From assembly GCF_014596725.1 (NCBI RefSeq), contig NZ_JACVEG010000010.1, positions 62,001 to 126,000 on the forward strand: DNA of 64,000 nt, given 5' to 3'. Source of the DNA: Vibrio sp. Y2-5 (GTDB taxonomy: Bacteria > Pseudomonadota > Gammaproteobacteria > Enterobacterales > Vibrionaceae). A program made the translations under genes and the position numbers. A model generated the notes under the pieces. It was not told where the DNA came from, did no database searches, and saw only the letters and a program-made list of their open reading frames with translations. Shown here piece by piece: positions 51,666-60,269 of the stretch. Position 1 is the first letter of the stretch, and each line of letters starts with the position of its first letter.

Positions 51666-51791
51666 ATGAAAGTATTAAGTTCTCTGAAAAGTGCCAAAAA
51701 TCGTCATCCAGGTTGCCAGATTGTAAAACGTCGCGGACGTCTTTACGTTATCTGTAAGGCTAACCCAAGATTTAAAGCCGTACAGAGATAA
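51666..51791 (+). CDS. ykgO: Ribosomal protein L36 paralogue, zinc-independent type
   Basis: A 41-residue protein MKVLSSLKSAKNRHPGCQIV with KRRGRLYVICKANPRFK. The zinc-binding L36 has CxxC plus Cys and His; here the first Cys is missing (RHPGC) and the His position is Arg (PRFK), so it cannot form the usual four-ligand site. Such paralogues replace the zinc form under zinc limitation. The Zur box 20 bp upstream supports this. Too short for many annotation cut-offs. Confidence 0.93.
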   Translation: MKVLSSLKSAKNRHPGCQIVKRRGRLYVICKANPRFKAVQR

Positions 51792-52015
51792 GTAGCGGCT
51801 ACAACTTAAATATTGCTGTTAACTTATAATATTCCTTAAATACATTTGTCTAGTTTATAACACTGTATATGGTGCTGATTTGAATTATTTTATGCTCAAT
51901 ATGAAATAATCTGTAACATCTTTGATTTTGTAATGTTCACTCCCTAAAGTACTCTTCGCCGCGCTTTTGACATTTTTGTCACAAATGCACAGAGAAAACT
52001 ACAAGGAGGAAACAG

Positions 52016-53602
52016 ATGAGTTCGTCTGCTTCAATAAACAAACCAGCACCTAAAAAGTCCCTTTTTACCCGCTTTTTAGATGGTGTTGAGTATTTAGGGA
52101 ATCTTTTACCCCATCCGATTACTTTATTCGCTATCTTCTGTTTAGCGATTCTTATTTCATCAGGCATTGCAGGCTACTTTGAAGTCTCAGTAATGGACCC
52201 TCGTCCAGAAGGCGCTAAAGGCCGTGCTGCTGATGGTATGATCCATGTTGTTAGCCTGCTTAATGCAGAGGGCTTGCAACTGATCGTTACTAACCTAGTG
52301 AAAAACTTCGTTGGTTTCGCCCCTCTAGGTACAGTGCTTGTTGCTATGCTTGGTGTGGCAATTGCTGAATATTCTGGTCTTTTATCTGCTGCAATGCGTG
52401 GTCTAGTCATGGGTGCATCTGCTCGCATGGTGACTGTCACTGTTGTCTTTGCTGGTATCATTTCTAACACAGCATCTGAACTTGGCTACGTGGTATTGAT
52501 TCCACTTGCGGCTATGTTGTTCCACTCATTAGGTCGCCATCCGTTAGCCGGTCTGGCTGCGGCATTTGCTGGTGTATCTGGCGGTTATTCTGCAAACCTT
52601 CTGATTGGTACGGTTGATCCATTGCTTTCAGGTATCACTGAAACAGCAGCACAAATGATTGACCCTACGTACACCGTTGGTCCAGAAGTAAACTGGTACT
52701 TCATGTTTGTCTCTACCTTCTTTATTGCAGGTATGGGTGCTTACGTGACTGAGAAGATCGTTGAACCTAAATTAGGTAAATACAATCCTGAAGAAGCAGC
52801 AGAAGATCTGTCTAAAGACAAGATGGGTACTCTAACTGCAATCGAGAAACGTGGTTTGAAAATGGCTGGTGTTGCAGTACTTGTAGTAAGTGCTCTTCTG
52901 GCTTGGACTATCGTACCCGCTGATGGTGTTCTGCGTTCTGCTCAAGGTACTGTTGCTGGTTCGCCGTTCCTGAAAAGTATTGTTGCTTTCATCTTCGTAT
53001 TCTTCGCAATTCCAGGCTTCGTTTATGGCCGTGTTGTGGGGACGATGAAAACTGACCGCGATGTTATCGATGCGATGGCGAAATCTATGTCATCTATGGG
53101 CATGTATATCGTACTGGTATTCTTTGCTGCCCAGTTTGTTGCGTTCTTCAAGTGGACTAACTTTGGTCAGGTATTTGCTGTTGCAGGTGCAGACTTCCTA
53201 CAAAGCATCGGCTTAACGGGTCCAATGTTGTTCTTCGCATTTATCCTGATGTGTGGCTTCATTAACCTGATGATTGGCTCGGCATCTGCTCAGTGGGCAG
53301 TAACAGCACCAATTTTTGTTCCAATGTTAATGCTAGTAGGCTATGCGCCTGAGACGATTCAAGCAGCTTACCGTATTGGTGACTCAACCACTAACATCAT
53401 CACACCAATGATGAGTTACTTTGGTCTGATCTTAGCGGTTGCTACTCGCTACATGAAGAATTTAGGTATTGGTACGCTAATCGCAACCATGCTGCCTTAC
53501 TCAATCTGCTTTATTGTTGGTTGGAGCTTGCTGTTCTACGTTTGGGTATTCTTACTAGGTCTACCAGTAGGCCCTGGTGCAGCAACTTACTACACGCCAT
53601 AA
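52016..53602 (+). CDS. AbgT family transporter
   Basis: A 528-residue membrane protein with about eleven to thirteen hydrophobic segments and AbgT landmarks: GNLLPHPITLFAIF near residue 28, GVAIAEYSGLLSAAMRG near 118, and NLMIGSASAQWAVTAPIFVPM near 420. E. coli AbgT takes up p-aminobenzoyl-glutamate; related proteins (MtrF, YdaH) export sulfonamides with protons. AAGGAGG lies 8 bp before the ATG. Alone, with a strong terminator. Which activity applies here is unknown. Confidence 0.93.
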   Translation: MSSSASINKPAPKKSLFTRFLDGVEYLGNLLPHPITLFAIFCLAILISSGIAGYFEVSVMDPRPEGAKGRAADGMIHVVSLLNAEGLQLIVTNLVKNFVGFAPLGTVLVAMLGVAIAEYSGLLSAAMRGLVMGASARMVTVTVVFAGIISNTASELGYVVLIPLAAMLFHSLGRHPLAGLAAAFAGVSGGYSANLLIGTVDPLLSGITETAAQMIDPTYTVGPEVNWYFMFVSTFFIAGMGAYVTEKIVEPKLGKYNPEEAAEDLSKDKMGTLTAIEKRGLKMAGVAVLVVSALLAWTIVPADGVLRSAQGTVAGSPFLKSIVAFIFVFFAIPGFVYGRVVGTMKTDRDVIDAMAKSMSSMGMYIVLVFFAAQFVAFFKWTNFGQVFAVAGADFLQSIGLTGPMLFFAFILMCGFINLMIGSASAQWAVTAPIFVPMLMLVGYAPETIQAAYRIGDSTTNIITPMMSYFGLILAVATRYMKNLGIGTLIATMLPYSICFIVGWSLLFYVWVFLLGLPVGPGAATYYTP

Positions 53603-53667
53603 GTCATGTTCGCTTTAAGCGACATACCTTGATTGGTTATATAGCTTGATTAGTTATATAGATAATA

Positions 53668-53696
53668 AAAAAACCTGCGAGATTCGCAGGTTTTTT
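53668..53696. terminator. Terminator between the AbgT gene and yaiI
   Basis: A 13-bp perfect stem (53668-53680 with 53684-53696), loop GAT, A and T runs at the ends. Confidence 0.93.
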
Positions 53697-53711
53697 GCAT
53701 TGAAAATCGAA

Positions 53712-54161
53712 TTATTTTTTAAACTTCGCCAGATATCTGTCCAGATGGTTAGCGAACTCGCGTCGATCAGTCTGAGACAGCGCGCTTGGGCCTCCAGTCT
53801 GAATGCCACTTGAGCGCATCGTTTCCATAAAGTCGCGAATATTGAGACGTGCTTTTATGGTTTCTTTGGTATAAAGCTCACCGCGTGAGTTCAGCGCCAA
53901 TGCGCCTTTGGTAATGACTTCGTCCGCAAGCGGAATGTCTGACGTGATGACCAAGTCATTCGCTTCTACTCGTCTTACAATTTCATTATCTGCAATGTCA
54001 AAACCTGCAGGGACTTGTATCGAATGAATATTAACTCGTTTCGGAACAGGAATGATGTGGTTGGCTACGAAGGTACACTCAATCCCCGTGCGTTCTGCGG
54101 CGCGTACAATCGTTTCTCTTATCACTTTCGGGCAAGCGTCTGCGTCAACCCATATCTTCAT
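53712..54161 (-). CDS. yaiI: YaiI/YqxD family protein (UPF0178)
   Basis: A 149-residue DUF188 protein: KIWVDADACPKVIRETIVRAA at the N-terminus (in the first 22 residues) and LVITSDIPLADEVITKGA near 70, with conserved Asp residues suggesting a PIN-like nuclease fold. Substrate unknown. It overlaps the upstream gene by 4 bp. Confidence 0.92.
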   Translation of the reverse strand: MKIWVDADACPKVIRETIVRAAERTGIECTFVANHIIPVPKRVNIHSIQVPAGFDIADNEIVRRVEANDLVITSDIPLADEVITKGALALNSRGELYTKETIKARLNIRDFMETMRSSGIQTGGPSALSQTDRREFANHLDRYLAKFKK

Positions 54162-54451
54162 TGAGCTTTACCATTGATTTGTTGTTCTAACTGTTCAATA
54201 CGTTTAGTGAGCTGAACTATGGTCTGTTCTAGCTGAGTAATACGATCCGTATCCCCACAGGTTTTTGCCGCAATTTCTACTTTCGGAACACGGTTAGCAT
54301 TCTTCCAGCTTTTGATTGCAGTAATAAGAGCAGCCATAGGAACTGATGTGCTCATACGTGCTTTTACCAGCGCAACGGTAGGTTCTTTTCCTTGTTGTTG
54401 CAGAGTGGTCAGCACTCTTTCGAGCTCTTTTGTGACATCTTGTGTGAGCAT
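54158..54451 (-). CDS. Hypothetical protein with KfrA-like N-terminus and coiled coil
   Basis: A 97-residue protein, not firmly recognised. Residues 5-50 (QGKEPTVALVKARMSTSVPM ... IKSWKN) resemble the N-terminal DNA-binding helices of KfrA-type proteins, judged by eye. Residues 66-93 (DRITQLEQTIVQLTKRIEQL) form a coiled coil. Its stop overlaps the yaiI start by 4 bp (ATGA), so it is translated with yaiI. A regulatory or scaffolding role is possible. In V. cholerae a similar short gene precedes yaiI, from memory. Confidence 0.65.
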   Translation of the reverse strand: MLTQDVTKELERVLTTLQQQGKEPTVALVKARMSTSVPMAALITAIKSWKNANRVPKVEIAAKTCGDTDRITQLEQTIVQLTKRIEQLEQQINGKAQ

Positions 54452-54590
54452 AGGTCATCCTTCTATCTGTTGGCGTGATTTTATATCAGATTGATGGATT
54501 ATTCCTGCTTAAAAGTCGTAGCGAGCTTCTCTTGGTTTTACTAAACGGTTTTTCTTGCACTGGAGAGGGCTAGTGAAAGTAATAATCTCT

Positions 54591-54608
54591 TGTGAGAGAT
54601 CTCTTACA
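54591..54608 (+). promoter_or_regulatory. VarA/UvrY (GacA-type) activator box of csrB
   Basis: TGTGAGAGATCTCTTACA is an 18-bp near-perfect palindrome matching the TGTAAG-N6-CTTACA consensus for GacA/UvrY/VarA activation of Csr RNAs. It lies about 175 bp before the RNA. Confidence 0.88.
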
Positions 54609-54731
54609 AGTAGTGTGAGATATCAGTGTTTTGTGAAGCAGAAAATGCCATTGGTTTGGTATAACTCATTGAATATTAACGTGGTAATTTAACTGTTTGC
54701 TTTGTGTGCAGAAATATTTGCTATCAGGTAA

Positions 54732-54759
54732 TTGCACAAAAATTCCAAAGGCGTAGATT
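54732..54759 (+). promoter_or_regulatory. csrB core promoter
   Basis: TTGCAC (54732-54737) and TAGATT (54754-54759), spacer 16 bp, set the start near 54766. Confidence 0.6.
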
Positions 54760-54765
54760 AAACCT

Positions 54766-55157
54766 TGTCGGAAGGGAACTGACACGGAATTGGATACACC
54801 ACTGGACGGTGATTTCAGGACGAAAAAAGTGATTAATGGATAATCACTATATGGATACGGATACGAACGGATTCAACAGCTAACAGGAAGTTAGTTGGCA
54901 AGGAAAGCAAAAAGGATAAACCCTAGGAAAGGGTAGGACACCATCAGGATGATGGGAAGGACACCGCTCAAGGAACAAGTGATGAGCGCTAACAGGATAG
55001 TTAGCATAACGGATGAAAACGGACACCGCTAGGAAGGCGATGCAAGGATTAGACTGAAGGATTCGGTTTTTTAGGGATGATGCAGGAAGCACGCATTTGT
55101 AGCGGGATAGCTGCGCACAAGACTTAAACCCCAGCACTTAGGTGTTGGGGTTTTTCT
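54766..55157 (+). ncRNA. csrB: CsrB-family small RNA (CsrA sponge)
   Basis: A non-coding stretch of about 390 nt with some 25 GGA motifs, many as AGGA in short hairpin loops (for example ACCATCAGGATGATGG, GCTAACAGGATAGTTAGC, and CCCTAGGAAAGGG). It ends in a strong terminator. Csr RNAs bind and titrate CsrA. Vibrio genomes usually have three or four (CsrB-D); this could be any of them. The upstream VarA box shows control by the VarS/VarA two-component system. Small open frames on either strand here are accidental. Confidence 0.93.
55126..55157 (+). terminator. Terminator of csrB
   Basis: AAACCCCAGCAC (55126-55137) with GGTGTTGGGGTTT-type complement (to 55153; one G-T pair), loop TTAG, then Ts. 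Confidence 0.93.
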
Positions 55158-55346
55158 TAATTTGCCGTTTTCCAATTCAAATTCTGTTATCTCTGTGACA
55201 ATTTCTACCGACCGCATAGTGACCTTTTGATCGTTATCTATGTGAAAATCAGTAAAATAATAAAAATAATCAGTGGCTTAAATTTTTTTGTTTTTGTTAG
55301 TAATTGCAAAAACGCTATTCATTTTATGTTGTAACAAGGACTGTTT

Positions 55347-55844
55347 GTGACAATAGTGACACGACGAACACTGTTAATTCCCTATACAGAATCGTTCGAG
55401 TTGGACTTTTTGATGCTGAATTGCTGTGCGAAAAACAGGGCATATATGAACGGGCCCAAAACGGTTTCGGCATCAAGAGAGTTATTCAAGCGCGTACTCA
55501 ATGATTCTTCCATTTATGCGATGGCGGTGTTGGATAACTATAATCGTGAGTTTATGGGACATGTGTTTATCGAACGGGATGATATTACAGCTGAGTTGGG
55601 CTTTATTTTCGATAAGCTGTATTGGAAGCAGGGTTTCGCGTCTGAAGCATTAAAAGCGTTTTTCCCCAAAGCATGTGAGCGATTAGGGCTGATGAGAGTT
55701 GTTGCGAACGCTGAAATTCAAAACTGCTCTGCGATTAAAATACTGCAAGCTTTAGAATTTCAAAACAAAGGCGAAAATGAAGAACATTTCGCCCCGAGTT
55801 ATGACTTTGAATGGATTAGACCATCCGATGCGGTGGTAAGTTGA
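55347..55844 (+). CDS. GNAT family acetyltransferase (RimJ/RimL type)
   Basis: A 165-residue N-acetyltransferase: TRRTLLIPYTESF at the start, ELGFIFDKLYWKQGFASEALKAF near 85 with the acetyl-CoA binding loop, and VVANAEIQNCSAIKILQALEF near 118, all typical of RimJ/RimL-like GNATs. It starts with GTG, with AAGGA 6 bp upstream. Substrate unknown. Its 3' end overlaps the convergent DUF3301 gene by about 29 bp. Confidence 0.88.
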   Translation: MTIVTRRTLLIPYTESFELDFLMLNCCAKNRAYMNGPKTVSASRELFKRVLNDSSIYAMAVLDNYNREFMGHVFIERDDITAELGFIFDKLYWKQGFASEALKAFFPKACERLGLMRVVANAEIQNCSAIKILQALEFQNKGENEEHFAPSYDFEWIRPSDAVVS

Positions 55845-56118
55845 AGCGCATTGGGATGAAACCGCGCATTTCCAGCTTTCCTTGATAACAATCGTCGCCT
55901 AAAGCTGAAAATTCAAACAAGTAAACCGTATGCCAAAACCAGCGACCATCGCTGGTTTTCCATTTGTGGCCGCCGAATGAGACGCTGAGCAATTGGAGTT
56001 CAAGCTGGTCGCATTTTCTCAACACATGTGACTTTGCGATTTCAGACTGACGTCTTTGTTGCCAAAAAATAAAGCCGACAAAACACAACGCCAATATTGC
56101 CAATAAGTCTCCAATCAT
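55816..56118 (-). CDS. DUF3301 family membrane protein
   Basis: A 100-residue protein with one N-terminal membrane helix (LLAILALCFVGFIFWQQR, about residues 4-21) and a DUF3301 domain (CDQLELQLLSVSFGG near 36, LFEFSALGDDCYQGKLEMRG near 67). Function unknown. It follows the DUF3549 gene by 8 bp on the same strand, and its 3' end overlaps the convergent acetyltransferase gene. Confidence 0.88.
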   Translation of the reverse strand: MIGDLLAILALCFVGFIFWQQRRQSEIAKSHVLRKCDQLELQLLSVSFGGHKWKTSDGRWFWHTVYLFEFSALGDDCYQGKLEMRGFIPMRFNLPPHRMV

Positions 56119-56126
56119 CTTCTTTC

Positions 56127-57164
56127 CTAAGACTTTGTATCTTGTTGAAGTTTAATCAGCGCTTGAGCGAGCTCCTCAGATGGTGTGCCATGCAGAAGCG
56201 GCAACAACACCATTCTTAGCTTTGGTAGCATGACTAAGTCGGCAAACAGCTGATTAAACAGAGTCTGGTTACCTGTTTGCGCCAGTCTTAGCAGGAACAG
56301 TTCTGCTCGGGTATTTAAGTTCAAAACGTCCCACGCTCTGCCAGCAATCGCAATCAGAACTTCAGGATGGCTTAAGCGTGGGCTTGCTAAGATAGCATCA
56401 ACAATTTTGCTCAGTCGTTTTTCATCTGAACCTGAAAGTGCACGAGTTAATGCCGACAATAAGAACAGATCGGGCTCTTGGCTTGTTATTTCTGCCTGCG
56501 CAAATTCTTCAAGACGATCAGCCAGTTTCGCTGGCAATTTCGTATGCTCAAGAGCACCCAACAGTGCATAAAGAGGTTGCGTGGGTAAGTGGGAAATCGC
56601 CTTACGCACCATAGGTCCGTTTTGTTCTTGGCTTAAGCGTGCACAGACATCGGTAATACCTTGCAGACCGACCGTTTGCCAGTTGTTCCAACCAAGACCG
56701 CCAGAGAAATAGTGCTGTGCGTGCTCGTAATACTGGCTGCAAGGCATGTCTAGTTCAGAACGAATTTGGCTGTGGAAGACCGCCATTTTGTCTTCAGATG
56801 GTTTAAAGGTGTAGGGATTGTTTGCCAGTTTTTCCTGTTGCTCTTCGGTAAGCTCTTTGTTCAGACGAGTCCCCATAGCTTCAACCACGTACTTAATGAA
56901 TTGCCCAACATCCGTTTGTTGCAACAATCCTCGTTCGTCTAAAGCAAATTTCAGAAACCAAATCCAAGGTTGTTTGGTTTCATTCCAGTACGCAATAGCA
57001 AGGTGAGCGGTACGCTTTACAGGATATGGATAAGCTTGATGTCCCTGTTCTACGTGCGAAAATTGGTCGTTATCGATCGGCTGAATACGTCGGCCAAGGT
57101 CGAAGATTTGATATTGGCAGCCACTGTTTTTTAGCAGCGTTGTCAGAGTTTGAATATTGTCCAT
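56127..57164 (-). CDS. DUF3549 family protein
   Basis: A 345-residue cytosolic protein of the DUF3549 family: MDNIQTLTTLLKNSGCQYQI at the start and VKRTAHLAIAYWNETKQPWIWFLKF-like segment near 48. The second half is alpha-helical with repeated Leu-rich helices. Function unknown but conserved in Vibrio and relatives. Probably co-transcribed with DUF3301. Confidence 0.9.
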   Translation of the reverse strand: MDNIQTLTTLLKNSGCQYQIFDLGRRIQPIDNDQFSHVEQGHQAYPYPVKRTAHLAIAYWNETKQPWIWFLKFALDERGLLQQTDVGQFIKYVVEAMGTRLNKELTEEQQEKLANNPYTFKPSEDKMAVFHSQIRSELDMPCSQYYEHAQHYFSGGLGWNNWQTVGLQGITDVCARLSQEQNGPMVRKAISHLPTQPLYALLGALEHTKLPAKLADRLEEFAQAEITSQEPDLFLLSALTRALSGSDEKRLSKIVDAILASPRLSHPEVLIAIAGRAWDVLNLNTRAELFLLRLAQTGNQTLFNQLFADLVMLPKLRMVLLPLLHGTPSEELAQALIKLQQDTKS

Positions 57165-57273
57165 GGGAGCAAAATGTTCCTACTTTTCTTTGGGGCAAGT
57201 AACCCTTCTTTCCCCAATAAATGGTACTCTATGGCCCTTTTTCAAGGTGTACGACCAATAAACTTGGTGAATC

Positions 57274-57588
57274 ATGACAATTAACACAAAACTGGCGCAA
57301 GCTTTGGAGCAGTTAGAAGCTGAAATGCGCCAATGTGAAGTATGGCAGTCAACGCCTCCGAGCTTGGAAGCGATGCAAAGTGTTGAGCCATTTTCCATCG
57401 ATACGCTCACCCCTCATGAATGGCTTCAATGGGTATTTATCCCAACAATGCAGAGGTTACTTGATGAAGAGCAAGCGATTCCAAGAGGGTTTGAGTTGTC
57501 ACCTTATTTTGACGAAGTCTGGAAGCATCAAGAAGAGTTTCAGGCTGTTTTGTTGGTGGTAAATCATATCGATAGGGTATGTCAGTAA
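57274..57588 (+). CDS. yqcC: YqcC family protein (DUF446)
   Basis: A 104-residue all-helical protein: LEAEMRQCEVWQSTPPSLEA near residue 13, VEPFSIDTLTPHEWLQWVFI near 36 and LPRGFELSPYFDEVW-like near 70. Its partner is truC, translated from an overlapping start; the pair is conserved in E. coli (yqcC-truC). Function is unclear. Confidence 0.92.
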   Translation: MTINTKLAQALEQLEAEMRQCEVWQSTPPSLEAMQSVEPFSIDTLTPHEWLQWVFIPTMQRLLDEEQAIPRGFELSPYFDEVWKHQEEFQAVLLVVNHIDRVCQ

Positions 57589-58313
57589 TGTTGGAAATTA
57601 TCTACCAAGATGAGTATTTGGTGGCGGTAAACAAACCTGCCGGAATGCTGGTGCATCGTTCATGGCTGGACAAGCATGAGACTCAGTTTGTGATGCAAAC
57701 ATTGCGAGACCAAATTGGTCAGCACGTTTTTCCTTTGCATCGTTTAGACCGACCAACGTCCGGTGTGTTGGTTTTTGCACTGTCGAGCGAAATTGCTTCC
57801 AATGTTATGCCTATGTTTGCCAACCATGAAATGGTAAAAACTTATCATGCAATCGTGCGTGGTTGGATTGAAGAGGGTGATGTGCTGGATTATCCGCTCA
57901 AAGAAGAGCTGGATAAAATTGCCGATAAGTTTGCCAAGCAAGATAAAGAAGCACAGTCCGCAGTGACCGAGTACCAACCACTCGCCAAAATGGAAGTGCC
58001 GTTTTCAACTGGTAAATTTCCAACCACTCGCTACTGTTTAGTTGAAATGAAACCTAAGACTGGGCGTAAGCATCAGTTACGTCGTCATATGGCGCATCTT
58101 CGTCATCCAATCGTTGGTGATACCACACATGGTGATGGCAAGCACAACCGCTTGTATCGTGAAGAGTACGATTGTCATCGCTTAATGTTGCACGCCAGCG
58201 AACTGCGTTTTGTGCATCCATACACCAAGCAAGAGTTGGTATTAAAGGCTTCTTTTGATGAAAGCTGGCAAAAATTGTTTGCTGAGTTTGAGTGGAACAA
58301 TCCCCAGCCTTAA
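57588..58313 (+). CDS. truC: tRNA pseudouridine(65) synthase TruC
   Basis: A 241-residue RluA-family synthase. Catalytic Asp lies in HRLDRPTSGVLVFA near residue 52; KPAGMLVHRSWLD near 14 and MKPKTGRKHQLRRHMAHL near 152 are family motifs. It modifies U65 of tRNA-Ile and tRNA-Asp. The start at 57588 overlaps the yqcC stop by one base (TAATG); the ATG 9 bp upstream sits too close to its AGGG site. Confidence 0.94.
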   Translation: MLEIIYQDEYLVAVNKPAGMLVHRSWLDKHETQFVMQTLRDQIGQHVFPLHRLDRPTSGVLVFALSSEIASNVMPMFANHEMVKTYHAIVRGWIEEGDVLDYPLKEELDKIADKFAKQDKEAQSAVTEYQPLAKMEVPFSTGKFPTTRYCLVEMKPKTGRKHQLRRHMAHLRHPIVGDTTHGDGKHNRLYREEYDCHRLMLHASELRFVHPYTKQELVLKASFDESWQKLFAEFEWNNPQP

Positions 58314-58333
58314 ATACTGGTCTTATACAAAAC

Positions 58334-58362
58334 AAAAAGCCTTCTCTGTGAGAAGGCTTTTT
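58334..58362. terminator. Bidirectional terminator between truC and dxs
   Basis: A 13-bp perfect stem (58334-58346 with 58350-58362), loop TGT, A and T runs. Confidence 0.93.
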
Positions 58363-58383
58363 AGTAGCAACAACCTTATTGGA

Positions 58384-60249
58384 TTACTTGTTCAAATAAG
58401 ATTCTACGGCAGCTTTTATACCCGCAGCGTCTAAACCAAGTTCGGCATGCATCTCTTCCTGAGTTCCTTGAGCAATGAACTGATCAGGAAGACCAAGATT
58501 CAGCACTGGCTTGATGATTTTTTCTTTCATCATAAACTCAACAACGCCTGCACCTGCACCACCTGCAACCACGTTCTCTTCCAGTGTCACTATAATATCG
58601 TGGCTCGCTGAAAGTTCTTTGATTAGTGCTTCATCTAATGGTTTGACGAATCGCATGTCAGCCACGGTTGCATTCAAATCTTCAGCCGCTTCCAGTGCGT
58701 AAGGAAGGAGAGAACCGAAGCTTAAAATAGCCACTTTTTCGCCTTGACGCATCATGCGACCTTTACCGATTTCAAGCGCAGTAAACTCTTGCTCGATTTC
58801 AACACCCATACCGTTGCCACGTGGGTAACGAACAGCACTCGGGCCTTGATGTTGATGACCGGTATACAGCATTTGACGACATTCGTTTTCATCTGCCGGA
58901 GCCATGATCGTCATGTTCGGGATACAACGCATAAAGCTTAAATCGAACGCACCTTGGTGAGTTTGACCATCAGCACCGACAAGCCCTGCACGGTCGATAG
59001 CAAACATCACAGGGAGATTCATAATTGCGATGTCGTGAATCAACTGATCGTAACCACGTTGCAGGAAGGTTGAGTAAATCGCCACAATCGGGTTGTATTT
59101 AGCGATAGCCATACCTGTTGCTAACGTCACTGCATGTTGCTCAGCAATCGCCACGTCGAAGTATTGAGATGGGTACTCTTTCGAGAAACGAACCATGCCA
59201 GATCCTTCACGCATAGCAGGTGTGATTGCCATCAGTTTTGGATCTTGCGCTGCCATATCACACAGGAAATCACCGAAGATCTTCGAGTAGGTCGGTTTGG
59301 TACTTGAACTCTTTGGCAGGCTGTTATGGCTAGGATCAAACTTCGGCACGCCATGGTAACCAATCGGATCTTTTTCCGCTGGTTCATAGCCTTTACCTTT
59401 CTTGGTCATAATATGAAGGAACTGCGGGCCTTTAAGCTCACGCATGTTCTTCAGTGTTTTGACCAGTTCAATAACATCATGGCCGTCAACAGGACCAATA
59501 TAGTTAAAGCCCAACTCTTCGAATAAAGTCCCAGGAACAACCATACCTTTCAGGTGTTCTTCGGTACGGCGAACCAACTCTTTGATTGGCGGGATGCCAG
59601 AGAGAACCTTCTTGCCGCCTTCACGAATCGAGGTATATAAACTGCCAGAAAGCACCTGAGCAAGATGGTTGTTCAGTGCGCCAACGTTCTCTGAAATCGA
59701 CATTTCATTGTCGTTGAGAATAACCAGCATATCTGGGTGAACGTCACCAGCGTGGTTCATGGCTTCAAATGCCATACCGGCGGTAATCGCACCGTCACCA
59801 ATCACGCTGACTACTTTACGATCTGCGCCTTCTTTGCCAGCACAAATAGCCATGCCCAAAGCGGCACTGATAGAAGTTGAGGAGTGACCGACAGACAAGG
59901 TGTCGTATTCACTCTCTTCGCGCCACGGGAAAGGATGAAGGCCATCTTTTTGGCGAATCGTAGGCATTTGCTCACGACGACCGGTCAGGATTTTATGCGG
60001 GTAAGCTTGATGACCCACATCCCAAATCAATTGATCAAATGGCGTGTTGTAGACGTAGTGAATCGCCACTGTCAGTTCAACAGTGCCTAAGCCAGAAGCT
60101 AGGTGTCCGCTTGATTGACTAACAGAGTTAAGCAGATACGTTCTAAGTTCTTCACAAAGCTTTGGCAGAATGTTTTTAGGCAGACTGCGTAATTCGTCTG
60201 GCGTATTCGCCAGAGCCAGTGTTGGATATTTTGAAATATCAAGAGTCAT
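58384..60249 (-). CDS. dxs: 1-deoxy-D-xylulose-5-phosphate synthase
   Basis: A 621-residue thiamine-diphosphate enzyme that joins pyruvate and glyceraldehyde 3-phosphate, the first step of the MEP isoprenoid and PLP/thiamine precursor pathways. ThDP motif VIGDGAITAGMAFEAMNHAGD is near residue 150, SVGHSSTSISAALGMA near 122, and the transketolase-type AIAEQHAVTLATGMA near 370. Length equals E. coli (620). Twenty bp after ispA, likely one operon with xseB-ispA. Confidence 0.98.
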   Translation of the reverse strand: MTLDISKYPTLALANTPDELRSLPKNILPKLCEELRTYLLNSVSQSSGHLASGLGTVELTVAIHYVYNTPFDQLIWDVGHQAYPHKILTGRREQMPTIRQKDGLHPFPWREESEYDTLSVGHSSTSISAALGMAICAGKEGADRKVVSVIGDGAITAGMAFEAMNHAGDVHPDMLVILNDNEMSISENVGALNNHLAQVLSGSLYTSIREGGKKVLSGIPPIKELVRRTEEHLKGMVVPGTLFEELGFNYIGPVDGHDVIELVKTLKNMRELKGPQFLHIMTKKGKGYEPAEKDPIGYHGVPKFDPSHNSLPKSSSTKPTYSKIFGDFLCDMAAQDPKLMAITPAMREGSGMVRFSKEYPSQYFDVAIAEQHAVTLATGMAIAKYNPIVAIYSTFLQRGYDQLIHDIAIMNLPVMFAIDRAGLVGADGQTHQGAFDLSFMRCIPNMTIMAPADENECRQMLYTGHQHQGPSAVRYPRGNGMGVEIEQEFTALEIGKGRMMRQGEKVAILSFGSLLPYALEAAEDLNATVADMRFVKPLDEALIKELSASHDIIVTLEENVVAGGAGAGVVEFMMKEKIIKPVLNLGLPDQFIAQGTQEEMHAELGLDAAGIKAAVESYLNK

Positions 60250-60269
60250 AATTATGCGCGCTTATAGTG

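Noticed and set aside
54880..55137. Minus-strand 85-codon open frame
   Set aside because: Antisense to the CsrB RNA; composition follows the repeated GGA hairpins, not coding constraint.
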